Source: Pseudoalteromonas phenolica
Lineage (GTDB): Bacteria; Pseudomonadota; Gammaproteobacteria; Enterobacterales; Alteromonadaceae
Direction of reading: 5' to 3'
Assembly (NCBI RefSeq): GCF_001444405.1
Contig: NZ_CP013188.1
Location: 124,001-188,000 of the forward strand
DNA length: 64,000 bases
Shown here: in pieces, positions 1 to 8,283 of the stretch
Position numbering within the stretch: the first letter of the stretch is position 1
How the letters are laid out: every line of letters begins with the position of its first letter
Translations under genes and position numbers: made by a program
The notes under the pieces: generated by a model
Database searches by the model: none
Told to the model about the DNA's origin: nothing
The model's input: only the letters and a program-made list of their open reading frames with translations

Positions 1-1
1 G

Positions 2-2932
2 TTTGTACAAACTGTGGATTCAACGACAACTTGGCAGTTGTCTACAGATTGGCATCAATCAGGTAATCAAAGTATAAAAGTAAATCAAAACAACAACAGT
101 AATAGTGAACAGGTTGCAGGTTTTGCAATTGCTGGAGAGTTTGAAGCTGGTTTGATGGTGTTTGATACTAATGGTGGGAATCTACGAGTCTATTTAAATG
201 ATCTGCTAGTCAAAGACTTTTATTCTTATCAAGAAATGATGAGTGCGATTCCGCTCACAAATGGTTTTAATGTAATTCGGTTTGTAGGTGACAGTAACAC
301 GTTTATTGATGACATCACGTTCGGTATAGAGATACCAGCAGACAGGGATTCTGATAACGATGGTATCCCAGACCTTTGGGAACTAGAATATGGATTGAAC
401 CCTAGAGATAGCTACGATGCAAGTCGCGACGTCGACTATGATGGTTTGACCAATATTCAAGAATACAGCTTAAATGCTGATCCAACATCTAGCGATACAG
501 ATAATGATGGTGTTCATGATAGTGAAGACTCACACCCTAACGATGCTTCTCAAGGTGAGAATCAGGCTCCAGTATTTGGGGATTTAAGTGAGCAAACAAT
601 AGAAGCACTAGGTAAGCAAACATGGATTACAGATGTTTATAGTCCTGAAGTAACAGACAACGGTCATCTAGAGCCTAATGTCTATTTGGTGAGTAGTGAT
701 TACTTAGAGTTGGGGTCGCATCAAGTTACTTGGCGTGCTCGTGATAATGTAGGTAATGAAACAGAAGACCATGTTCAAACAATTACTATTGTGGACACCA
801 CTGCACCAGAGTATAGGTCACGCCTGTCTGAAGTAGTTGTTACAACTCATGAACAGCTAGCAGCTTTAATGCTTGAACGTAATGTATTTTACGACAGCGT
901 AGACCATAACGATGTATCAATTAGTATTGACTCAAGTGTTAGCTTACATGCAGGCAATCGTCGTATACCAGTGTCAGTATCTGATAAAAGTGGAAACTCT
1001 GTGACTCACTTAGTCGAAGTTCAGGTATTACCTGAATTAAGAATCCCTAAAGTATTAGTGATTGCGAAGGAAGGTGAAATGAGTCTACCGCTAATTCTTG
1101 ATGGTGAAACGCCTTTAGGTTCAATTCGATTGGAACTAGAAGCCGATGGGAACTATCTTGGCTATTATTATCTAAATTCTAATGAGCTAAAAGTTTCGCC
1201 TCAAGTTAGAATTGAATCTGAGCTGTTACTTAATGGAACAAGTATCAAGATAAGTGATGTTCGAGGCGCTTATTTAGTTGACCATGATACGTCATTGTTG
1301 ACTGTTCAGGCGGAACAATATGCACCAAGTGTCACAGCAAGTATCATGTTTAATCAAGTTCCAACATCTGTTTTAGAGTCAAATAAAACTTATGCTGAGC
1401 TAAGATTTGCTGTTGAAGATTTAAATGTTAGTGATGAACATACGGTAGAGATCAGTTCTGAATTTTCATCAGGCTATCTGAGTTATGAAAATTGGAGCCG
1501 AGCTGGAGTATATAGCTTTAATCCAAGTGAGTTAGAAGTTGGAACTTATAACATCACCATTAAAGTCACAGAAACCAACACAGATTCAGCATTATCTAGC
1601 GAAATTGTTGTGCCAATCACTATCATTGCGCCATTAGAACTAACTGATGCCGATACTGACAATGATGGTATCAGTGATGCTGAAGAAGGGATAACTGACA
1701 GAGATCGTGATGGTATTGTTGACTATCTTGATGCTATTAGTAGCCCAAGTATTGCAATACTAGGTGATGACCAGTCTCTAAATGTGTTAGACATGGGCGC
1801 GCGAGTTACGTTGGGTCGAGTTAAGTCAGGCCTTACGGATGGTTTCGCAACGGATATGTCAATCACTTCTGAGATGGTTGAGCAATATAGTGAAGATAAG
1901 TTTGGTACTACTGAGCAGTTATTTGATCCTCATTATAGAGATATCAGTAAAACAGCTAACGTAACAGCTATTTTGTACGCTAATAATACAAATGCGACAT
2001 TATCACTACCAAGTCAAGTAACCACGTTAATAGACACAACGCCAAAAGTAAGAGCTTTAACCTCAAATGGCTGGGTGACTTTAACTGAGATTACAACAGA
2101 GACTTCATGTGCGAATTGTTTGGTATTTAGTGTAACTGACGGCGGTGAAATGGACTTGGATGGTTCAGTTAACGGCCGAGTAGAAGTTGTTGCTAAGTTG
2201 GCAGTTGCAGATGCAAACCGTTTACCAGAGCTAGTTCTAGAAACTCCTGAAAGTATTGACGAGAACTCTTCTTTTGAACTAGATGCATCACAAAGTTTCG
2301 ATTTAGACAAAGACGAAATTAGTTTCACTTGGTCCATTTCGGATACTGTGATAGGTCTAGAACCTGGAGAGTCAGGCAAAGCGACACTTACTGTAGGTGA
2401 ATTATCAGAATCTATCGATACTGTATTAACTTTAGTATTGAATGATGGCTATGGTGTTGTGGAACATGAGTTTAATATAACCTTTAATCATGTTAATGCT
2501 TTGCCTGTAATTACTATGACTGACTTTATTGAGGTGAATGAGCAGACTGAAGTTACAGTCTCAGCATCGGCTTCAGATAAGGAATCAGAGTCACTAAGTT
2601 ATGAGTGGACACAGAAAACTGGTGTCGTTGTTGAAATTCAAGATGCAACATCACAAACTTTAGCTTTTACAGCACCAAATGTAACTGCTGATACAGAGCT
2701 TGAGTTCGAGTTAGCGGTAAGTGATGGCACAGATATCACTAAATCTGTACTTAAAGTAAAAGTGATGAATACACAATCTGATGGCTCTACCGATAATTCT
2801 AACAGTGGCAGCAATGGTAATGAGGCTAAATCAGACGGAGGCTCAGGTGGGGGCTCTATGCCTCTTTGGCTTCTGGTTGCGAGCTTAGCTGCTGTACTTA
2901 TAAGACGTCGAAGCCATGTAACGCTTCACTAA
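2..2932 (+). CDS. Large surface protein with Ca-binding repeats and GlyGly-CTERM anchor (5' partial)
   Basis: The frame is open to the left edge, so the true start lies outside; the first internal start is GTG at 14. Counting from that GTG, residues ~110-180 and ~545-575 carry DxDxDGxxD calcium-binding repeats of the thrombospondin type 3 kind (DSDNDGIPD, DTDNDGVHD, DTDNDGISD). Residues ~180-345 look like HYR-type beta-sandwich domains, and ~735-930 hold two PKD/cadherin-like domains (FELDASQSFDLD, YEWTQKTG). The C terminus is a Gly/Ser-rich stretch, GGGSMPLWLL, a short hydrophobic helix and RRR, the GlyGly-CTERM layout processed by rhombosortase. Inferred role: type II-secreted, surface-anchored adhesin or matrix protein. 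No enzymatic domain is visible in the part present. Confidence 0.85.
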   Translation, partial: FVQTVDSTTTWQLSTDWHQSGNQSIKVNQNNNSNSEQVAGFAIAGEFEAGLMVFDTNGGNLRVYLNDLLVKDFYSYQEMMSAIPLTNGFNVIRFVGDSNTFIDDITFGIEIPADRDSDNDGIPDLWELEYGLNPRDSYDASRDVDYDGLTNIQEYSLNADPTSSDTDNDGVHDSEDSHPNDASQGENQAPVFGDLSEQTIEALGKQTWITDVYSPEVTDNGHLEPNVYLVSSDYLELGSHQVTWRARDNVGNETEDHVQTITIVDTTAPEYRSRLSEVVVTTHEQLAALMLERNVFYDSVDHNDVSISIDSSVSLHAGNRRIPVSVSDKSGNSVTHLVEVQVLPELRIPKVLVIAKEGEMSLPLILDGETPLGSIRLELEADGNYLGYYYLNSNELKVSPQVRIESELLLNGTSIKISDVRGAYLVDHDTSLLTVQAEQYAPSVTASIMFNQVPTSVLESNKTYAELRFAVEDLNVSDEHTVEISSEFSSGYLSYENWSRAGVYSFNPSELEVGTYNITIKVTETNTDSALSSEIVVPITIIAPLELTDADTDNDGISDAEEGITDRDRDGIVDYLDAISSPSIAILGDDQSLNVLDMGARVTLGRVKSGLTDGFATDMSITSEMVEQYSEDKFGTTEQLFDPHYRDISKTANVTAILYANNTNATLSLPSQVTTLIDTTPKVRALTSNGWVTLTEITTETSCANCLVFSVTDGGEMDLDGSVNGRVEVVAKLAVADANRLPELVLETPESIDENSSFELDASQSFDLDKDEISFTWSISDTVIGLEPGESGKATLTVGELSESIDTVLTLVLNDGYGVVEHEFNITFNHVNALPVITMTDFIEVNEQTEVTVSASASDKESESLSYEWTQKTGVVVEIQDATSQTLAFTAPNVTADTELEFELAVSDGTDITKSVLKVKVMNTQSDGSTDNSNSGSNGNEAKSDGGSGGGSMPLWLLVASLAAVLIRRRSHVTLH

Positions 2933-2948
2933 TTATGTCTAAAACCCA

Positions 2949-2977
2949 AAAGGCCAGAGTTTTTCTGGCCTTTTTTG
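2949..2977 (+). terminator. Rho-independent terminator after the surface protein gene
   Basis: Stem ggccaga (2952-2958) with tctggcc (2964-2970), followed by a run of six T and TGTTT. It sits 20 bases after the stop codon. Confidence 0.85.
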
Positions 2978-2993
2978 TTTAGCGTCACGCGTT

Positions 2994-3176
2994 TTAATTA
3001 TAACCATATAGAAAGTTTTGTTCTGTATGTTCTTTTTCTTGCTCTTCAAGCTGCATGAGGTTTGCGACTTCTTGTTTGTAGGAACTGCTTTGCTTTACGT
3101 CTTCTTCTCGGCGCTTTTTAATAACGCCTTGGCTTTTTAATTCAGATGGCATTTGGGTGATCTCTGAAATTTTCAT
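2994..3176 (-). CDS. Small hypothetical protein, 60 aa
   Basis: No family is recognised. The product is charged and hydrophilic, rich in Lys, Glu and Gln, with no signal peptide or membrane segment; the middle part is probably helical. A strong ribosome binding site (gaggaga) lies 6-9 bases before the ATG, which is the main reason to accept it as a gene. It converges with the surface protein gene across the terminator at 2949-2977. Confidence 0.6.
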   Translation of the reverse strand: MKISEITQMPSELKSQGVIKKRREEDVKQSSSYKQEVANLMQLEEQEKEHTEQNFLYGYN

Positions 3177-3369
3177 TTTATCTCTCCTCGAGTTGCACGC
3201 TTTGAAGTATTGATATTCTGTATAGGTTGTTCTGCAGAAGTTGTACCAAGAAAAACTTATGTAGACACTTTAAGTATTTATAGAAAAGATTTATTGATCT
3301 CGCTTGCTATTTCTTAAATTAATTGCATCAATAACGGGCAGTAACTCCTCAATTTAGTGCAAAACAACC

Positions 3370-3960
3370 ATGACTAAGCCATATTCTCAAGCGTGTGAAA
3401 ACAACAAAGACCCAATTCTAAGTAAGATAAGAAGATATTTAACGGGCAAAGAAAGAATTTTAGAAGTAGGAAGCGGTACTGGGCAGCATGCAGTGCACTT
3501 TGCAAGGCATCTTCCGAATATAAGTTGGTACACGGCAGATCAAGCCATGCATCATGAAGGGATTAACGCTTGGTTAGATGAAGCTAACTTGAGTAACTTA
3601 ATTGCGCCAATAACACTAGATTTGAACCATGATTGGCCTGTGACTGAAAAGTACGATGCAATTTACACTGCTAACACGTTTCATATTGTGTCTGAGCCTT
3701 TGGTTGAAAGGTTAATCAAAGGCGCTACCAAACACAGTCAAGCGCAAAGTCATTTATTCATTTATGGGCCTTTTAACTACAATGGTCAGTTTACCAGTGA
3801 AAGTAACCAAGGCTTCGATGCCATGTTAAGGGCAAGAGACCCACAAAGTGGTATTCGAGATCAAGAATGGGTTGTATCTTTGGCAAAGAAACACGGCTTT
3901 GAATTAGTTCAAGACCACGAAATGCCTGCAAATAATAGGCTATTGGTGTTTAAACGGTAA
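3370..3960 (+). CDS. DUF938 SAM-dependent methyltransferase-like protein
   Basis: 196 aa, full family length. The opening (KPYSQACENNKDPIL) and motif I, ILEVGSGTGQHAVHFA (residues ~30-45), are typical of the DUF938 group of class I Rossmann methyltransferases; the acidic motif II region TADQAMH and the later FIYGPFNYNGQFTSESN segment also fit. Cytoplasmic; the substrate is unknown for this family. The Shine-Dalgarno before ATG 3370 is weak. Its 3' end overlaps the 3' end of the convergent FemAB-like gene by 21 bp. Confidence 0.9.
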   Translation: MTKPYSQACENNKDPILSKIRRYLTGKERILEVGSGTGQHAVHFARHLPNISWYTADQAMHHEGINAWLDEANLSNLIAPITLDLNHDWPVTEKYDAIYTANTFHIVSEPLVERLIKGATKHSQAQSHLFIYGPFNYNGQFTSESNQGFDAMLRARDPQSGIRDQEWVVSLAKKHGFELVQDHEMPANNRLLVFKR

Positions 3961-5067
3961 TTTAGCTTCACACTCGGTAAAGTACAGCTGTAAGGCTTGG
4001 GCTTCTCTTTCGCAATAGTCTTGTAGCGCAATTCTAAACTCTGGCCTAAACAAGGTGTGGTAAGAGTGACGCCAAACTGGCTCAAAACCTCGAGCGAGCT
4101 TATGCTCGCCTTGAGCGCCGGCATCAAAAGTGGTGATGCCTTCTTTTATCGCAAGTTCAATGCCTTGGTAATAACAGAGCTCAAAGTGAAGCGAGTCATA
4201 CTGGGACTCAATTGCACCCCAGTAGCGGCCGTATAGAGTATCACCTGAAACAAAATAAAGGCTAGTGGCTACAATATCATCATCTTTGAATGCGCAGCAT
4301 AAACGAACAGCATACGATAAGTTTTTTATAATCAAGGCGAAAAATTCGCGATTTAAATAGCCATTATGGCCCGAGCGCTTTAAATAAGTCAGGCGGTAAC
4401 TTAAATAAAAGGCATCGAGTAAGGCATCATCAACTTCGTCACCTGAAAACCAGTGTATGGATAAATTCTGTTGTTGTACTTTTAATCGCTCTTTAGTGAT
4501 CATTTTCCGCTTTCGAGCATTAAGCACTGATAGAAAGTCATTGAAGTTTTGATAGTCTTTATTTTGCCAGTGAAATTGTACATTGCGTCTTGGGATCAAT
4601 GTGGTATTGCCAAAGTTTGCATGTTCAGATAAAAAGTTAAGATGGATGCCACTGAGACCATTTTCACCAAACTCAAGTAAAGTTGCTTCTATATAACTAA
4701 TTAATTCAGGCGTGATGTGTTTGCAAAGAATGCGAGGACCTTGCACAGGGGTAAAAGGTACACCACACAGCCATTTAGGGTAATAATCTAGCCCATACCT
4801 TTCGTACGCTTCAGCAAATGCCCAATCAAAGACATATTCACCATAAGAGTGGTTTTTTATAAAGCCAGGTAAGATAGCCACAATATGATCGCTTTGTTTA
4901 ATGACAAGGTGCTGAGGCTGCCAACCTGTTTGTTTATTTACGCATCCGCTTTTTTCTAACGCACTTAGCCAAGCATAACCGGAAAAAACATGCTCATTTG
5001 TGAGTGAGTCCCAGGTTTGTTCCGAGATATTTAAAATCGAGTCTACAAAGTCATGCTGATAGGTCAT
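3940..5067 (-). CDS. FemAB-like/GNAT-fold peptidogalycan biosynthesis family protein (PF04339-type)
   Basis: 375 aa from ATG 5067; an in-frame GTG at 5076 would add three residues. The sequence matches the uncharacterised family related to FemAB and GNAT acyltransferases (PF04339): VAILPGFIKNHSYGEYVFDWAFAEAY near the N terminus, RKRKMITKERLKV in the middle, and the C-terminal FDAGAQGEHKLARGFEP block, the family's best conserved stretch (quoted here in two parts at most 20 residues: VAILPGFIKNHSYGEY and FDAGAQGEHKLARG). Soluble, no signal peptide. Substrate unknown. The 3' end overlaps the DUF938 gene tail to tail. Confidence 0.85.
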   Translation of the reverse strand: MTYQHDFVDSILNISEQTWDSLTNEHVFSGYAWLSALEKSGCVNKQTGWQPQHLVIKQSDHIVAILPGFIKNHSYGEYVFDWAFAEAYERYGLDYYPKWLCGVPFTPVQGPRILCKHITPELISYIEATLLEFGENGLSGIHLNFLSEHANFGNTTLIPRRNVQFHWQNKDYQNFNDFLSVLNARKRKMITKERLKVQQQNLSIHWFSGDEVDDALLDAFYLSYRLTYLKRSGHNGYLNREFFALIIKNLSYAVRLCCAFKDDDIVATSLYFVSGDTLYGRYWGAIESQYDSLHFELCYYQGIELAIKEGITTFDAGAQGEHKLARGFEPVWRHSYHTLFRPEFRIALQDYCEREAQALQLYFTECEAKLPFKHQ

Positions 5068-5541
5068 CGGGTACACAAAAAATTAAGGCTATTTTAAATG
5101 GCATGATATCAGATTTAATTTTGCCTTAAACCGCCCTTATGCTCTAAATGAAAAAGCAAGCTTAGAACTTAGCGTGCTCAATAAGTATTCAACTTTTAAA
5201 CACCTGTGACTTAAGCCAATTTATCACCCGGTTTAATTGATGGATCATAACTATATTGATTTATATACAATAATATTACATGTAAGCGTATGCCTAACGC
5301 AGTGTGAGAGATCTACCTGTAATTAAAAATTAATCATTTTTTGACCTAAAATCGTTTGACTTAGCATGAGAGGGCTTTACTATGAAGACAGACAAAAATT
5401 TGTCAGTGTTTATAAATTTCCACCACGTTATTGTATGAGTCATACTTGTAGTACCGTCCTGAAGTTTTTAAGTACCGTCTAGTTTTTGCTCTATGCGCCC
5501 ACAAGGGCATAGTTAATTTTAAAGATCAGGATATACATATT
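5068..5541. promoter_or_regulatory. Intergenic region with long leader of the cold-shock gene
   Basis: About 470 bp without a convincing gene. The part next to the cold-shock gene holds a duplicated 9-mer agtaccgtc (near 5450 and 5470) and a hairpin with arms ctatgc and gcatag just before the ribosome binding site. Long structured 5' leaders are usual for CspA-family mRNAs, so this is read as a leader; the transcription start was not located. Confidence 0.4.
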
Positions 5542-5751
5542 ATGTCTAATACAGTTACTGGTACCGTTAAGTGGTTTAACGAGTCAAAAGGTTTTGGTTT
5601 CATTGCACAAGAAAATGGTCCAGATGTTTTCGCACACTTCAGCGCTATCAAAGGTGACGGTTTCCGCACTTTAGTTGAAGGTCAGAAAGTAGAGTTCACA
5701 TTAGCTACAGGTCAAAAAGGCCCACAAGCTGAGAACATCACTGTACTTTAA
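5542..5751 (+). CDS. CspA-family cold-shock protein
   Basis: 69 aa, the standard size for a single cold-shock domain. RNP1 (KGFGFIAQ, residues 15-22) and RNP2 (VFAHFSAI) are intact, and the N-terminal VKWFNESKGFGF is canonical. It binds single-stranded nucleic acid as an RNA chaperone in the cytoplasm. The ribosome binding site gatcaggat precedes ATG, and a strong terminator follows at once, so it is monocistronic. The long leader suggests post-transcriptional cold control, but cold induction of this paralogue is inference. Confidence 0.95.
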   Translation: MSNTVTGTVKWFNESKGFGFIAQENGPDVFAHFSAIKGDGFRTLVEGQKVEFTLATGQKGPQAENITVL

Positions 5752-5771
5752 GTGTTAATCACTTAACAAGA

Positions 5772-5797
5772 AAGCAAGCACTAGCTTGCTTTTTTTA
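5772..5797 (+). terminator. Terminator of the cold-shock gene
   Basis: Stem aagcaagc (5772-5779), loop acta, gcttgctt (5784-5791), running into a T tract. Confidence 0.9.
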
Positions 5798-5902
5798 TGT
5801 GTGGTGCAAACTAGTGAACGAAGTTCGCGCTGTTTGCGCAAGGTGAAACGAGCAAGTTTAACCACATTAAAAACAGACACCTTATCGAAGCAAGGTTACT
5901 TT

Positions 5903-6012
5903 TGCGCAAGGGCGACGAGTGACCGAAACGAAGTTTCGCAGCACGAGGAGGTGAGGGTATGGATACCCGATGGACGTAGCTACATGGATGTAAAACAACA
6001 CAGCATCCAAAA
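5903..6012 (+). repeat. GAA-triloop element copy 1
   Basis: Stem 1 is cgaaac (5924-5929), loop gaa, gtttcg (5933-5938). Stem 2 is gggtat (5955-5960), gg, ataccc (5963-5968). Palindrome 3 is tacat-gg-atgta (5981-5992). Confidence 0.8.
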
Positions 6013-6118
6013 TTTGTCATTTATAGTGCGCGCAGCAAGACTAGCGTTGAGCGTGAGGCCTTGGATGGCCGAACCGGACCCAAGCTACATGGAAGTATTA
6101 CAACTCAACTCTTATCAA

Positions 6119-6210
6119 AACCGAAACGAAGTTTCGCAGCGCGAGGAGGTGAAGGTATGGATACCCGATGGACGTCGCTACATGGATGTAAAACAACACA
6201 GCATCCAAAA
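6119..6210 (+). repeat. GAA-triloop element copy 2
   Basis: Direct copy of the 5903-6012 element: cgaaac-gaa-gtttcg at 6122-6136, ggtat-gg-atacc, then ctacat-gg-atgta, followed by the same aaacaacacagcatccaaaa flank. Confidence 0.8.
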
Positions 6211-6510
6211 TTTTTCGTTTATAGTACGCGCAGCAAGACTAGCGTTGAGCGTGAGGCCTAATCGTGCAAAATATACGTTGCGTAGCAAGGTTAGTTTTGC
6301 GCAAGGTGAATTAGGCAGTTTTAAAAAGTGCCAAGACATTTTCAGGCTACATGGATGTAAAACAACACCGAGCCTAATCCCTCAGAATTAGAACACTAGA
6401 AAGTAACTCTGGTTATAAAGCTACACCCCAACAAAGACCTCTTCATCTATAACCAAATCTATACACTCACCCCCCCAATATTCATCAAAATTATAGACAC
6501 TATATCTAAA

Positions 6511-6522
6511 ATTGTCGACAAT
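6511..6522. promoter_or_regulatory. Operator-like palindrome 1 upstream of the GntR regulator
   Basis: Perfect dyad attgtcgacaat, matching the TTGTnnACAA form bound by FCD-subfamily GntR regulators. A second box lies 53 bp downstream (centre to centre). Confidence 0.55.
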
Positions 6523-6563
6523 CTTGTCGTTTCTAGGTTGACGTTCACGTAAAGCACTACTAT

Positions 6564-6575
6564 ATTGTCTACAAC
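6564..6575. promoter_or_regulatory. Operator-like box 2 upstream of the GntR regulator
   Basis: attgtctacaac, the same TTGTnnACAA core as the box at 6511-6522. The 53-bp offset is close to five helical turns, so both could face the same side of the DNA. It ends 27 bp before the regulator's ATG, which suits autoregulation. Confidence 0.5.
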
Positions 6576-6602
6576 TTATTAAACACGGCTTTAAGATTTA
6601 CT

Positions 6603-7262
6603 ATGTCGATTTTTCAAGAAAATGCTGTAACAGCCTCAGATAAAGCGTTTTTTCGCTTAAGAAAAGAGATTGTAGAGGGTGAAATCCCAGCATCAGCAAA
6701 ACTCAGTGAAACTGAGTTGTCGACAAAATATGAAGTAAGCCGTGCAGTAGTCCGAGAAGCAATTAACCGTTTAGAAAGCTGTAACTTGGTTGAGCGCAAG
6801 CCAAATGTGGGTGCACGTGTGGTGGCATTAAGCCCTGAGGGATTAATTGAACTTTACCAAGTGCGTGAGTCACTAGAAGGCATGGCAGCGCGTCTTGCTG
6901 CAACTAATATGTCTGATAACGAAGTAGCTGAGCTTAAGCTGTTACTGAATAGCCAGTCAGAAAATATCAAAACCACAGAGCGCTATTATCAAGAAGCGGG
7001 TGATTTAGATTTTCACTATCGCATTATTCTCGGCAGCAAAAATAATCATTTAATTAATATGCTGGTCAATGGTCTATATCACTTAGTGCGTATGTATCGC
7101 GTGCAGTTAGGCATGGCGGGTCCTCGTGTGAGTACCGCTTTTGATGAGCATAAACATATAGTGCAAGCAATCAGCAATCGCGACCCTGAGTTGGCCGAAA
7201 TGTTGATGCGCCGACACATTATGTATTCAAAAAATAATATCGAAGCCAAGCTAAACCAGTGA
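6603..7262 (+). CDS. GntR-family (FCD domain) transcriptional regulator of the propionate operon
   Basis: 219 aa. The N-terminal winged helix (residues ~10-75) has the GntR pattern LRKEIVEGEIPASAKLSETEL and YEVSRAVVREAINRLE. The C-terminal FCD ligand domain (residues ~80-215) shows YQVRESLEGMAARLA and the metal-binding D-x3-H (DLDFHY) and later histidines (DEHKHI). It is the first gene before prpB with only 43 bp between, so it most likely controls the methylcitrate genes and itself; the effector (2-methylcitrate or propionyl-CoA) is inference. In many enterobacteria this job is done by a sigma-54 activator PrpR instead; the GntR type is the usual arrangement in Alteromonadales. Confidence 0.9.
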   Translation: MSIFQENAVTASDKAFFRLRKEIVEGEIPASAKLSETELSTKYEVSRAVVREAINRLESCNLVERKPNVGARVVALSPEGLIELYQVRESLEGMAARLAATNMSDNEVAELKLLLNSQSENIKTTERYYQEAGDLDFHYRIILGSKNNHLINMLVNGLYHLVRMYRVQLGMAGPRVSTAFDEHKHIVQAISNRDPELAEMLMRRHIMYSKNNIEAKLNQ

Positions 7263-7305
7263 GCTTCTTACACACATTTTCAGGATAACCAGAGAGATCA
7301 TCAAG

Positions 7306-8199
7306 ATGACAACAGGAACTATCAGTGCGGGTAAAAAATTCCGTGATGCATTAAAAGCCAATCAACCACTGCAGATCGTGGGCACAATTAATGCCTACAG
7401 TGCAATGATGGCGAAGAAAATCGGCCACCAAGCAATTTATTTATCAGGTGGCGGTGTTGCAAATGCCTCTTATGGTCTTCCTGATTTAGGCATGACTTCT
7501 CTAAACGACGTTATTGCTGACGTACAGCGTATTACTTCAGCATGCGATCTACCACTGATGGTTGATATCGACACAGGTTGGGGCGGTGCATTCAATATCG
7601 CAAAAACAGTACGTGATATGGAAAAAGCCGGTGCAGCAGCTGTACATATGGAAGACCAAGTTGCGCAAAAACGTTGTGGTCATCGTCCAAATAAAGAGAT
7701 CGTTTCAACAGAAGAAATGGTTGACCGTATTAAAGCGGCAGTCGATGCGCGTACTGATCCTGACTTCTTCATCATGGCGCGTACAGATTCATTCGCGCAA
7801 GAAGGCTTAGAAGCCGCGATTGAGCGTGCAAAAGCTTATGTTGCCGCGGGTGCTGATGGCATTTTTGCAGAAGCCGTACAAACGGAAGAACACTACCGTG
7901 CATTTAGCGAAGCGCTAGATGTGCCAATTTTAGCGAACATCACAGAATTTGGTAAAACAGAGCTTTGGAATAAAGAAGAGCTTGGTGAGTGGGGCGTAGA
8001 TATGGTGCTTTACCCATTAAGTGCATTCCGTGCAATGAACAAAGCCGCTGAACTAGTTTATCAAAGCATTTTACAAAACGGCGATCAAAAAGCTGTCATC
8101 GATACCATGCAAACTCGTATGGATCTTTATGATTACCTTGGCTATCACGACTACGAGCAGAAGCTTGATGCGTTGTTCGCCGAAGGCAAAAATAAGTAG
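7306..8199 (+). CDS. prpB: 2-methylisocitrate lyase
   Basis: 297 aa. Cleaves (2R,3S)-2-methylisocitrate to pyruvate and succinate, the last step of the methylcitrate cycle. A PEP mutase/isocitrate lyase TIM barrel is visible: LSGGGVANASYGLPDLG near residue 47-63, the metal-binding DIDTGWG (87-93), and the catalytic KRCGHRPNK with Cys124 (the ICL family signature). Cytoplasmic. RBS agagagatc before ATG. Second gene of gntR-prpB-prpC-acnD-prpF. Confidence 0.97.
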   Translation: MTTGTISAGKKFRDALKANQPLQIVGTINAYSAMMAKKIGHQAIYLSGGGVANASYGLPDLGMTSLNDVIADVQRITSACDLPLMVDIDTGWGGAFNIAKTVRDMEKAGAAAVHMEDQVAQKRCGHRPNKEIVSTEEMVDRIKAAVDARTDPDFFIMARTDSFAQEGLEAAIERAKAYVAAGADGIFAEAVQTEEHYRAFSEALDVPILANITEFGKTELWNKEELGEWGVDMVLYPLSAFRAMNKAAELVYQSILQNGDQKAVIDTMQTRMDLYDYLGYHDYEQKLDALFAEGKNK

Positions 8200-8283
8200 T
8201 AGTAATTTTGAAGTGCAGGCAATGAACCTGCACTCAGCACATATCAATACCCAGCAGGTAAAAATAATTCAGGAGACAACATC

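Larger units (their letters stand above)
5806..6392. repeat. Block of dispersed palindromic repeats (GAA-triloop family), with a direct duplication
   Basis: Non-coding mosaic. It contains two direct copies of a ~138-bp unit at about 5922-6060 and 6119-6258 (offset 197 bp), each with a hairpin cgaaac-gaa-gtttcg, a hairpin centred on atggat (ggtat/atacc arms) and a tacat-gg-atgta palindrome. A third type of module, cgtgcaaaatatacgttgcg followed by agcaaggtta, lies at 6263-6310. The same modules recur at 31.7-32.6, 34.0-34.5 and 35.5-36.1 kb. Open frames here follow the repeat and have no independent support. Confidence 0.85.

Noticed and set aside
5382..5438. 18-aa frame with a fair ribosome binding site in the cold-shock leader
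   Set aside because: Too short to judge; could be a leader peptide but nothing else supports it.
5786..6391. Long frames (plus strand 201 aa, minus strand 69 aa) in the repeat block
   Set aside because: They follow the duplicated hairpin repeats, start in the cold-shock terminator or inside a repeat, and the shared protein strings (SPPRAAKLRFGHSSPLR) only echo the repeat DNA at 31.6-31.9 kb.
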